Shown here: piece after piece, positions 55,860-63,200 of the stretch
Layout of the letters: each line of letters begins with the position of its first letter
Position numbering within the stretch: position 1 is the stretch's first letter
DNA from: Nocardioides euryhalodurans
GTDB taxonomy: Bacteria > Actinomycetota > Actinomycetes > Propionibacteriales > Nocardioidaceae
Direction: 5' to 3'
Assembly (NCBI RefSeq): GCF_004564375.1
Contig: NZ_CP038267.1
Coordinates: 3,536,501-3,600,500 of the forward strand
DNA length: 64,000 bases
Made by a program: the position numbers and the translations under genes
The notes under the pieces: generated by a model
Told to the model about the DNA's origin: nothing
Databases searched by the model: none
The model's input: only the letters and a program-made list of their open reading frames with translations

Positions 55860-55905
55860 GGTGGAAGCCCGGTGGAAGTCCGGTGGAAGGCGCGGCGCGG
55901 AGGCT
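55860..55905 (+). promoter_or_regulatory. SARP-type activator promoter, plus-strand arm (small peptide-azlCD)
   Basis: CGGTGGAAG starts at 55859, 55870 and 55881, an exact 11-bp period, so GGAAG falls at 55863, 55874 and 55885. The last GGAAG ends 10 nt before GAGGCT (55900-55905), exactly the spacing and the -10 sequence found on the opposite strand. The mirrored design implies one activator for both units. The leader to ATG 55962 is about 50 nt and has a GGAGG site. Confidence 0.75.
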
Positions 55906-55961
55906 CGGGACCCACCAGCGCCGATCACGACCCGTGAGGCGCCCGACCCCGGAGGTTCGAC

Positions 55962-56096
55962 ATGGATCACCTGTACTACGTGGAGGCGATGACTCGCATC
56001 CAGGACATCAAGCGCACCGCGAAGAGGGCGGAGCGACGGACTGCCGGCGAGCGCCGCGCGAGCAGCTCGCGTCGCGGGCGCCAGCCCACTCGGTGA
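55962..56096 (+). CDS. 44-residue basic small protein
   Basis: A short reading frame missed by length cut-offs. GGAGG lies 6 nt before the ATG and the stop overlaps the azlC start as GTGA (56093-56096), both strong signs of real translation. The product begins MDHLYYVEAMTRIQDIKRTA and is then rich in Arg and Lys with an Arg/Ser tail. It has an amphipathic helix at most, no membrane segment and no cysteine. Function unknown; it may be a leader for coupling or a nucleic-acid- or membrane-binding peptide. Confidence 0.7.
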   Translation: MDHLYYVEAMTRIQDIKRTAKRAERRTAGERRASSSRRGRQPTR

Positions 56097-56815
56097 GTGC
56101 GGCTCCCGTGCCCGCCGTGGACCTCGACCGCGGGGGTGCCGCGCGCCGCGGACCCGACCAGGGTCCGCGGCGCGACGTGCGGGAGGGCGTGCTGGCGATG
56201 GCGCCCATCCTGCTCGCCTACCTGCCGTTCGCCGTCGTGGTGGGAACCGCGGTGGCGAGGAGTGACAACCCGCTCGCCGCCTGGTTGGGCACCTCGACCA
56301 TCTACGGGGGTGCCGCCCACCTCGCGGTGCTCGACGTCCTGTCAGGCGGCGCGGGCTGGCTGCCGGCGGCCTCGATCGGCCTGTTGGTCAACGCCCGCCT
56401 GGCTGCCTACGCGACGGCCATGGCACCGCAGTGGCGTTCGGCTCCCCTCCGGCGGCGGGTGGCGGCCGCGGTCATGCTCACCGACGCCCCGTGGGGGCTG
56501 GCTCGGGGACGGGAGGACCGGGGCGACTTCTACCTCGGCGCGGCGGCCGCCCTCTTCCTCGGCTGGCCGCTGATGGTCACGGTCGGCGCGTTCGTCGGCG
56601 AGCGGCTGTCGGCGGCGCCGGTCACCGGCCTCCTGCCTGCCCTGACCCTGGGCGCGCTCGTGGCTGGACGGGTCCGTGTCCCCCCGGTCGCGCGCGCGGT
56701 CGCGGCCGCCGGTGTGGCGGCGGTCGTCACCGCCGGGTTGCCGGCGGGACCTGCCCTGCTCATCTGTGCCGCACTCGGAGTCGTGGCCGCCTGCGCGGGA
56801 GGGCTCGCGCGATGA
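56093..56815 (+). CDS. azlC: AzlC-family branched-chain amino acid exporter, large subunit
   Basis: A 240-residue membrane protein with about seven helices. VREGVLAMAPILLAYLPFAVVVG at the first helix and the WLGTSTIYGGAAHLAVLDVL segment, then LTDAPWGLAR, are AzlC features. With AzlD it forms a two-part exporter for branched-chain or related amino acids. GTG 56093 overlaps the small peptide stop; the stop overlaps azlD. Confidence 0.88.
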   Translation: MSAAPVPAVDLDRGGAARRGPDQGPRRDVREGVLAMAPILLAYLPFAVVVGTAVARSDNPLAAWLGTSTIYGGAAHLAVLDVLSGGAGWLPAASIGLLVNARLAAYATAMAPQWRSAPLRRRVAAAVMLTDAPWGLARGREDRGDFYLGAAAALFLGWPLMVTVGAFVGERLSAAPVTGLLPALTLGALVAGRVRVPPVARAVAAAGVAAVVTAGLPAGPALLICAALGVVAACAGGLAR

Positions 56816-57132
56816 ACGTCTTCGTCGCGGTCGTGCTCGTCGGGCTGGGCAGCCTGGCCCTGCGCCTGGTCCCGCTCCTGGGCGCGCATCGCATGCCTGA
56901 CCGCGCCGCCGAGGTCGCGGAGTACGCCGGGCTCGCCGTCCTGGCCGCTCTCACCGTCCGCGCGGTCGTCCTGCACCGCGACGCCGCCGTCCCCGGAGGT
57001 CCCGCGGCCGCGGCGCTGGCGGCCGTCGTCGGCCTCTACCTCGCCTACCGAGGCAGGTCGGTCCTCGTCGTGGTCGCCGCCGGCGCGGCGACGTACGTCG
57101 TCGGTTCCTACGCCCTCGTCCTCACGATCTGA
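56812..57132 (+). CDS. azlD: AzlD-family small exporter subunit
   Basis: A 106-residue protein with four helices, the small partner of AzlC. GLGSLALRLVPLLGAHRMPDR and YAGLAVLAALTVRAVV are typical. ATGA overlap with azlC. Confidence 0.87.
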   Translation: MNVFVAVVLVGLGSLALRLVPLLGAHRMPDRAAEVAEYAGLAVLAALTVRAVVLHRDAAVPGGPAAAALAAVVGLYLAYRGRSVLVVVAAGAATYVVGSYALVLTI

Positions 57133-57146
57133 ACACGGAGCTCACC

Positions 57147-57776
57147 ATGTCCCGCTTCCCCTACACCTCGCCCGCGCGTGATCGGGCGCACCCGGTCACC
57201 GCTCCCCTCCGGGGCGGCGCAGCCGTGCTGAGGCCGCTGCTCCCCGGCGAGCTCGAGCCGCAGCGAGCGGTGTTCGACGCCATGTCCCCCGACTCCCGGA
57301 GGGCTCGGTACCTCACGCCGGTCAGCACCCTCACGACCGGCATGTGGTCGGCCCTCACAGCGGTCGACGGTCGCCACCACGTTGCCTGGCTGGCGTCGGT
57401 CGACGGCCGTCCGGCCGGGATCGCTCGCTACGTCCACGTAGCGCCGTGCACGGCGGAGATCGCCTTCGAGGTCGTCGACGAGCAGCAAGGGCGCGGGCTG
57501 GGCGGCGTCCTGCTGGACACCATCAGCACCATCGCCGCCGCATCGCGGGTCCGACGGCTGCAGGCCACCGTGCTGGCGGAGAACTCCGCGTCCCGGGGCC
57601 TGCTGGCCATGATCGGCCTGCGACTGCGGGGGAGTGGCGGTGTCCTCGAGGGGGAGTCGTCCTTCCACCTGCTCGAGCGACCCCGGGTGGACCGGCCCGC
57701 CGTCGTCGGCGTCGCCTTCGCAGTGCGCGAGGGCGGGGGGCTGCTCGGGGAGCGGGTCCCGAGCCAGCCGGCCTGA
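57147..57776 (+). CDS. GNAT-family N-acetyltransferase
   Basis: A 209-residue GNAT protein: LRPLLPGELEPQRAVFDAMSPDSRRARYL at the start, then the acetyl-CoA site DEQQGRGLGGVLLDTI (Q/RxxGxG/A) and a C-terminal ENSASRGLLAMIGLRL. The N-terminal text resembles the acetyltransferase domain joined to acyl-CoA synthetases that acetylate lysines. Lies 14 nt after azlD, probably the last gene of that operon. Confidence 0.87.
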   Translation: MSRFPYTSPARDRAHPVTAPLRGGAAVLRPLLPGELEPQRAVFDAMSPDSRRARYLTPVSTLTTGMWSALTAVDGRHHVAWLASVDGRPAGIARYVHVAPCTAEIAFEVVDEQQGRGLGGVLLDTISTIAAASRVRRLQATVLAENSASRGLLAMIGLRLRGSGGVLEGESSFHLLERPRVDRPAVVGVAFAVREGGGLLGERVPSQPA

Positions 57777-57809
57777 CGGCACCGCCGCGGACCGCCCGGG
57801 AGCGGCAAC

Positions 57810-57840
57810 GGCCCGATCCGGTGCGTCACCGAGTCGGGCC
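57810..57840. terminator. Terminator hairpin after the azlCD-GNAT operon
   Basis: GGCCCGA (57810-57816) and TCGGGCC (57834-57840) with an inner CGGTG/CACCG stem and 3-nt loop, between convergent genes. Confidence 0.65.
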
Positions 57841-57864
57841 CTGGAACCAGCCGACGAGCATGGA

Positions 57865-58077
57865 TCAAAGCGGTCGACTGGCCCCGCGACACCGCGCGTG
57901 GCAGCCTGCCGTGGGAGAACCCGGAGAGGCATCAGCGGAGGGACGACCCAGCTCCATCACCCGACGGAGCTGATCCCACGGCATGGGAGCGGTCTGGCTG
58001 AAGTCGCCCGCGTAGTAGCCGTTGTGGCGAGGCCGCGGCTTGGGAACGTAGCTGCCGCACTCGAGCTCGGTGTCCAT
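57865..58077 (-). CDS. 70-residue orphan protein
   Basis: A small gene with AGGAGG 6-11 nt before ATG 58077, a strong ribosome site. The product starts MDTELECGSYVPKPRPRHNG, continues with YYAGDFSQTAPMPWDQLRRV and ends with a Cys/Arg-rich tail. No membrane helix or known domain. It lies between the azlCD operon (convergent) and the second kinase module (divergent). I do not recognise it. Confidence 0.6.
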   Translation of the reverse strand: MDTELECGSYVPKPRPRHNGYYAGDFSQTAPMPWDQLRRVMELGRPSADASPGSPTAGCHARCRGASRPL

Positions 58078-58228
58078 GTCCGCCTCCTGGGACGTGGTGG
58101 TTGCTGGTGTGGTCGACGCTAGGCGCGGGTCGCTCGCGAAGCGTCGTCGGAACGGACCGTCCCGGTAGGGACCTCGGGTCGAGCCGCAGTCCGACCAATG
58201 GATGACGCATGGGGGAGGGGCCTCGTCG

Positions 58229-58234
58229 TATCGT
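58229..58234 (+). promoter_or_regulatory. -10 box TATCGT, leaderless promoter of kinase module 2
   Basis: TATCGT ends 6 nt before GTG 58241, which favours this start over the in-frame codon at 58202. Confidence 0.5.
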
Positions 58235-58240
58235 GGCGAG

Positions 58241-59416
58241 GTGAGCCGAGCGCGGGCGTTCCTCACCAGTCATGGCCTCGACCTGCTGATCGTCGTCACG
58301 GCGGCGGTGACCGTCGGGGGGACCCTCCTGCGTGACGACCTCGAGCACCCCGATGGTCTCCGGTTCCTGATCGGGCTCGTCGGGATCACGGGGTCCGTCC
58401 TGGTGCTGCTGGCCCGCCGGAGGTTCCCCTTCGCCGCGCCGGCCGCGACGTGGCTGGTGTGCGCCGCGCTCTCCTTCATGGACGGGCAGCTGATCGCCAA
58501 CGGCGCCGGCATCCTCATCGCCGGGATGGGCGCGGCCGTCCTGCTGGGGTCGGTGCGCAACGCCTCGCTCGCGCGCCTCGGGCTGGTGATCGCCACTGCC
58601 GGTGCCGTGACGGTGGTGCGCAACGCGCCGGACTCCACCACCGACGACTTCATCTCCGTCCCGGTGATGTTCGGCCTCGGATGGCTGGTGGGGTGGGCCC
58701 TGCGCGAGCGCACGGAACGGACCGAGGCCGCCGAGGAGCGCGCGCGGCTCGCCGAGGTCGAGCGGGAAGCGGCTGCCCGCGTGGCCGTGGCGGAGGAGCG
58801 CGGCCGGATCGCGCGTGAGCTGCACGACGTGGTGGCCCACGCCGTGAGCGTGATCGTGCTGCAGGTGGGCGCCGTGCGCCACCGGATGCCCGACAGTGCG
58901 GCAGCCGACCGGGAGGCGTTGCGCGACGTCGAGGAGGCGGGCCGTACGGCGCTCACCGAGATGCGGCGGCTGCTGGCCGCGATGCGCGACGACGACGCGG
59001 GACCCGAGCTCGGGCCGAGTCCTGGGCTCGACCACCTCGACCGCCTCGTGCGCGACGTCCGGGCGGCGGGGCTCGACGTCCGGGTCGAGGTTCGCGGCCT
59101 GCCTGTCGACCTCCCGCGCGGCCTGGACCTCTCGGCGTACCGCATCGTGCAGGAGGCGCTCACCAACAGCCTCAAGCACTCCGGCGCGGACCGCGCGGAG
59201 GTGGTCGTGGAGTACGCGCCCGATGAGCTGTGCCTGCAGGTGCGCGATCACGGCAGGGCCGTGGAGCGGTCACGGATCGACGGCATCGACGGTGGCCATG
59301 GCCTCGTCGGCATCCGGGAACGGATCAAGCTCTTCGACGGCGCCCTCAGCGTCGGCCCCGCACCCGGAGGCGGCTTCCTGCTGCGGGCCCGGCTACCGCT
59401 GGGAGGTGCCTCGTGA
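58241..59416 (+). CDS. NarL-class sensor histidine kinase (module 2)
   Basis: A 391-residue membrane kinase with four or five N-terminal helices, a coiled linker rich in Glu/Ala/Arg, the HisKA_3 box RGRIARELHDVVAHAVSVIV and the ATPase motif GGHGLVGIRERIKLFDG. Coupled by GTGA to its regulator and followed by an ABC exporter, all on one strand, unlike module 1 where the kinase pair is divergent from the exporter. Confidence 0.9.
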   Translation: MSRARAFLTSHGLDLLIVVTAAVTVGGTLLRDDLEHPDGLRFLIGLVGITGSVLVLLARRRFPFAAPAATWLVCAALSFMDGQLIANGAGILIAGMGAAVLLGSVRNASLARLGLVIATAGAVTVVRNAPDSTTDDFISVPVMFGLGWLVGWALRERTERTEAAEERARLAEVEREAAARVAVAEERGRIARELHDVVAHAVSVIVLQVGAVRHRMPDSAAADREALRDVEEAGRTALTEMRRLLAAMRDDDAGPELGPSPGLDHLDRLVRDVRAAGLDVRVEVRGLPVDLPRGLDLSAYRIVQEALTNSLKHSGADRAEVVVEYAPDELCLQVRDHGRAVERSRIDGIDGGHGLVGIRERIKLFDGALSVGPAPGGGFLLRARLPLGGAS

Positions 59417-60063
59417 CCATCCGGGTCCTCGTCGTCGACGATCAGACGATGGTGCGCGCCGGGTTCCGGCTGCTGCTCGCGGACGAGCCCGACATCGAGG
59501 TCGTGGCCGAGGCCAGCAACGGCCGCGACGCGGTCGCGCAGGCCGCGCGCTTCCGACCCGACGTGGTCCTGATGGACATCCGGATGCCCGAGATGGACGG
59601 ACTGGAGGCGACCCGCCGCATCCTGGCCGCGGACGCGGACACCCGGGTGCTCATCCTCACGACCTTCGACCTCGACGACTACGTCTTCGAGGCCCTCCGG
59701 GCCGGAGCAAGTGGCTTCGTGCTCAAGGACGAGCCGCCCGAGCAGCTCTTGGGCGCCGTGCGCACGGTCGAGGCCGGCGAGGCGCTGCTCTCGCCCACCG
59801 TCACACGCCGCGTCATCCGGCGCTTCGCGACGTTGGGGGGGCATGCCCCGCCGGCGGCCGTCGCGGAGCTCACCCCCCGCGAGCGTGAGGTCTTCCGGCT
59901 CATCAGTCGCGGGCTCTCCAACGCCGAGATCGGCCAGGAGCTGTTCATCAGCGACGCCACGGTCAAGACCCACGTCACCCGTCTGCTGCAGAAGCTCGAC
60001 CTGCGGGACCGGGCCCAGGCGATCGTCCTCGCCTATCAGACCGGCCTCTTCGACGAAGCCTGA
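59413..60063 (+). CDS. NarL/LuxR-type response regulator (module 2)
   Basis: A 216-residue response regulator: VRVLVVDDQ-like start (IRVLVVDDQTMVRAGF), phosphoacceptor Asp55 (VVLMDIRMPEMDG), FVLKDEPP Lys, then the LuxR helix-turn-helix LTPREREVFRLISRGLSNAE with TVKTHVTRLLQKL. Probably activates the ABC genes 133 nt downstream. Confidence 0.92.
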   Translation: MTIRVLVVDDQTMVRAGFRLLLADEPDIEVVAEASNGRDAVAQAARFRPDVVLMDIRMPEMDGLEATRRILAADADTRVLILTTFDLDDYVFEALRAGASGFVLKDEPPEQLLGAVRTVEAGEALLSPTVTRRVIRRFATLGGHAPPAAVAELTPREREVFRLISRGLSNAEIGQELFISDATVKTHVTRLLQKLDLRDRAQAIVLAYQTGLFDEA

Positions 60064-60195
60064 GCAGTCGCGTCCACCTTTGGTCGGACCCCGCCTCTAC
60101 CGGATGACGTACGACCCTCGCGACCTCGCGACGACGCGTGGACGCGTGGACCTCCCTAGCGTCGAAGCGACCCCAGACGAACCGGAGGAACGCAC

Positions 60196-61092
60196 ATGAT
60201 CACCATCGACGCACTCACCAAGAAGTACGGCCGTACCACCGCGGTGGACGGCGTCAGCTTCGTCGCCCAGCCCGGCCGGGTGACCGGCTTCCTCGGCCCC
60301 AACGGAGCCGGGAAGTCCACGACGATGCGCATGGTCGTGGGCCTGACGAAACCCACGTCGGGCTCGTCGACCGTCGCCGGACGTGCCTTCGCCGACCTGC
60401 CCAATCCGGGCCGGGAGATCGGCGTGATGCTGGACGCCTCGGCGCAGCACGCCGGCCGGACCGGGCGCGAGATCCTCACGATCGTCCAGCAGACGCTGGG
60501 CCTTCCCGGCAACCGGGTCGACGAGATGCTCGACCTCGTCAGCCTCACCGAGGCCGAGGCCGACCGCCGCGTCGGCAACTACTCGCTCGGCATGCGGCAG
60601 CGGCTGGGGATCGCCTCGGCCCTGATCGGCAACCCGGCCGTCCTCATGCTCGACGAACCCGCCAACGGGCTCGACCCCGCCGGCATCCGCTGGATGCGTG
60701 ACCTGCTCCGCGGCTTCGCCGACCAGGGCGGGACGGTGCTCCTCTCCTCGCACCTGCTGCGCGAGGTCGAGATCATCGCCGACGACCTCGTGATGATCGG
60801 CCACGGGCGGATCGTCTGCGAGGGCTCCACGGCAGAGCTCCTGCAGTCGATGGGCACCATCGCCCGGGCTGACGACCTCACCGCGCTGCGCAGGGCGCTG
60901 CACGCGGCCGGCATCGAGACGACGGAGTCCGACCAGGGCGGCGTGGCCACCCCGGCCGAGCCGGCGCGCGTGGGCCAGGCCGCCTTCGCTGCCGGCATCG
61001 CGCTCACCGAGCTCCGTACCGCCGACGGCGGGCTCGAGGACATGTTCCTCGAGCTCACCACAGACACCCAACGAGAAAGGAAAGTGGCATGA
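60196..61092 (+). CDS. ABC-2 exporter ATPase (module 2)
   Basis: A 298-residue ATPase closely similar to the one at 28123: Walker A GPNGAGKSTT, LDASAQHAGRTGREIL, signature YSLGMRQRLGIASALI, Walker B VLMLDEPANGLDPAG and SSHLLREVE. GGAGGA precedes the ATG, and a TAGCGT box at 60157-60162 may be its -10. Coupled by ATGA to the permease. Substrate unknown. Confidence 0.92.
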   Translation: MITIDALTKKYGRTTAVDGVSFVAQPGRVTGFLGPNGAGKSTTMRMVVGLTKPTSGSSTVAGRAFADLPNPGREIGVMLDASAQHAGRTGREILTIVQQTLGLPGNRVDEMLDLVSLTEAEADRRVGNYSLGMRQRLGIASALIGNPAVLMLDEPANGLDPAGIRWMRDLLRGFADQGGTVLLSSHLLREVEIIADDLVMIGHGRIVCEGSTAELLQSMGTIARADDLTALRRALHAAGIETTESDQGGVATPAEPARVGQAAFAAGIALTELRTADGGLEDMFLELTTDTQRERKVA

Positions 61093-61898
61093 CCACCACG
61101 ACCTCACCCACCGTCCTCGCAGCCGCCCGCGGGCCGCTGGCGGACCTGCGGGGGATCGCACTGGGACGCGTGATCCGCGTCGAGCTCCGCAAGATGTTCG
61201 ACACCCGCTCCGGGTTCTGGCTGATGGCCAGCATCGTCATCCTGGGTGTCCTCGCCACGGTCGGTACCGTCCTCTTCGCACCGGAGGAGGAGCTGACCCA
61301 CAACACGTTCGCCGCGGCGATCGGTTTCCCGATGACGATCGTGCTGCCCATCATCGCGATCCTGTCGATCACGGGCGAGTGGAGCCAGCGCACGGGGCTG
61401 ACCACGTTCACCCTCGTCCCGCACCGCGGCAGGGTCCTGCTGGCCAAGACCGTCTCGTCGGTGATCGTGGGGATCGCAGCGATGCTGCTGGCGCTCGTCG
61501 TGGGCGTGGTCGGCAACGTGGTCGGCACTGCCATCACCGGGACCGACCTGGTGTGGGACCTGTCGGTCGCGCAGTTCGGCACCATCGTCGTCGGCAGCCT
61601 CCTGTGCCTGCTCACCGGCACGATGCTGGGCATGGTGATCCGGAACTCGCCGGGGGCGCTCGTCACCTACTTCGTGATGACCCTGGTCCTCCCGACGGTC
61701 TTCGGGATCCTGGCCACCAGCCAGCCGGACTTCGTGGACGTCCGGCCATGGGTCGACGCGGAGCTCGCCCGGTCGTTCCTCTTCGAGGGGCCGCCGACCG
61801 GTGAGCAGTGGGCCCAGGTTGCTGTCACCGCGACGCTGTGGCTGGTCCTGCCGGCCCTCCTGGGGCTGCGGGCCGCGCTCCGCTCAGAGGTGAAGTAG
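61089..61898 (+). CDS. ABC-2 exporter permease (module 2)
   Basis: A 269-residue permease with six helices, paralogous to 29031-29816 (RVIRVELRKMFDTRSGFWLM, ITGEWSQRTGLTTFTLVPHR). Start overlaps the ATPase stop; a strong terminator follows the gene. Confidence 0.88.
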   Translation: MTTTTSPTVLAAARGPLADLRGIALGRVIRVELRKMFDTRSGFWLMASIVILGVLATVGTVLFAPEEELTHNTFAAAIGFPMTIVLPIIAILSITGEWSQRTGLTTFTLVPHRGRVLLAKTVSSVIVGIAAMLLALVVGVVGNVVGTAITGTDLVWDLSVAQFGTIVVGSLLCLLTGTMLGMVIRNSPGALVTYFVMTLVLPTVFGILATSQPDFVDVRPWVDAELARSFLFEGPPTGEQWAQVAVTATLWLVLPALLGLRAALRSEVK

Positions 61899-61910
61899 AG
61901 CCCTCCCACA

Positions 61911-61948
61911 CACAGCGACCCGTCGTGAGCCCACGACGGGTCGCTGTG
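61911..61948 (+). terminator. Strong terminator after exporter module 2
   Basis: Perfect 17-bp stem (61911-61927 with 61932-61948) around loop AGCC, 12 nt after the stop codon. Confidence 0.85.
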
Positions 61949-62163
61949 CTGCGTGACTGGTCAGCACGGCCTCGGCGCACCGACACCGTCAGCGGGGCCG
62001 GTCCCTGTCTCCTCCGTGTGCCCGCGCAGCGGGGCGTGCGGCACACCCCTCGTCGTGGGCCTCCGCTGCGGCGGAAGGTAGGGACTGGCAGTCAGCGCCG
62101 TGGAGAAGGAAGCTCACCGCGTTCGAGCCGACCATGGGTTCCGGCTCCCACGAGTGCTCGCCG

Positions 62164-62718
62164 TCATGGCGGCGGCATGTCCTGGCCGGGGAGTGCCGAC
62201 AAGGGTGACCCCGCCCGGTGCAACGCCTCGGCCGTGACCTCGTACAGCTCGTCGTCGAGCCTGCGCACACCGGGCACCTTCGCCAGGGCACGCAGGGACT
62301 TCTCGTTGTCGGGGTCGACTCCGGCATAGACCCGGTCGAGGCCCAGGCGATCGACGATGTCACGGGCGGCAGCAAGGCCGGCCTCCAGCGCCATGCCCTT
62401 GCCCCAATGGTCGGGGTGGACGACGACGCCTACCTCGATCGCCTCCGGGTCAACGCCGCTTCCCTCGCCGATCGGAGCCACCTCGACGTAGGCGACCGGG
62501 TCACCCTCGAGCAACACCAGCCAGGACCCCAACCCCTGCTCCCGCCAGCTCTTGCACCGCCGCGAGAGCTGGTCGGCCATTCTCTTGCGCGGCAGCGGTT
62601 CGCCGGTGCTCGTCGTCGCCACGACGTCGGGAGCGTTGCGGATCGCGAGCAGCACGTCGAGGTCGTCCTCGTCGACGGGGCGGAGCAGGAGCCGATCGGT
62701 GCGGAGCCGGAGCGTCAC
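62164..62718 (-). CDS. GNAT-family N-acetyltransferase (RimJ/RimL type)
   Basis: A 184-residue acetyltransferase of the Acetyltransf_3 group: LRTDRLLLRPVDEDDLDVLL at the N-terminus, the acetyl-CoA site VVVHPDHWGKGMALEAGLAA and GLDRVYAGVDPDNEKSLRAL. Substrate may be a protein N-terminus or a small amine. Start GTG 62718 with TAGGAT 6 nt upstream. The 265-nt stretch before it (61899-62163) holds the terminator and nothing else I can support. Confidence 0.86.
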   Translation of the reverse strand: MTLRLRTDRLLLRPVDEDDLDVLLAIRNAPDVVATTSTGEPLPRKRMADQLSRRCKSWREQGLGSWLVLLEGDPVAYVEVAPIGEGSGVDPEAIEVGVVVHPDHWGKGMALEAGLAAARDIVDRLGLDRVYAGVDPDNEKSLRALAKVPGVRRLDDELYEVTAEALHRAGSPLSALPGQDMPPP

Positions 62719-62724
62719 GCCACG

Positions 62725-62730
62725 ATCCTA
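62725..62730 (-). promoter_or_regulatory. -10 box TAGGAT, leaderless promoter of acetyltransferase
   Basis: TAGGAT on the minus strand ends 6 nt before GTG 62718. Confidence 0.5.
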
Positions 62731-62830
62731 GGCACGTCCCGTGGGTTCGAGCTGCGCTCGCGTACGTCCAACCGGGGGAGGGCGCTGATCCCCGCAACGT
62801 CGCAGAGGCAGTCCGGCGCGGAGACGACGA

Positions 62831-62862
62831 CGGCCCTTCCGGACGTCGATCCGAAAGGGCCG
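62831..62862 (-). terminator. Terminator after tRNA-Lys
   Basis: CGGCCCTTCCGGA (62831-62843) and TCCGAAAGGGCCG (62850-62862) pair over 13 positions with one mismatch, 22 nt past the tRNA 3' end. Confidence 0.7.
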
Positions 62863-62883
62863 CTCACCTCGCGATGATGTCGG

Positions 62884-62956
<73 letters not shown>

Positions 62957-63200
62957 GTGTGGTGAAGCGACCGCAACTTTACCAGCGGGGCGACGGCCGG
63001 AGAAATCGAGGCGGGATCGCGCGGCTGCGACCTCGGTCACCCGGTGGACGGGGGCGGTGGCCACGTGCACGATTCCCCGGCGGGCAGGGGATTCATGCGC
63101 TTCCCAGCCGGTGGAACCCGTGGGATGTGCAGGGATCACGGGCTCTCTCCGACGGGTGTGACCAGGAGACCCGGACCTGGTCGGTCGGTCGCTCCACGCG

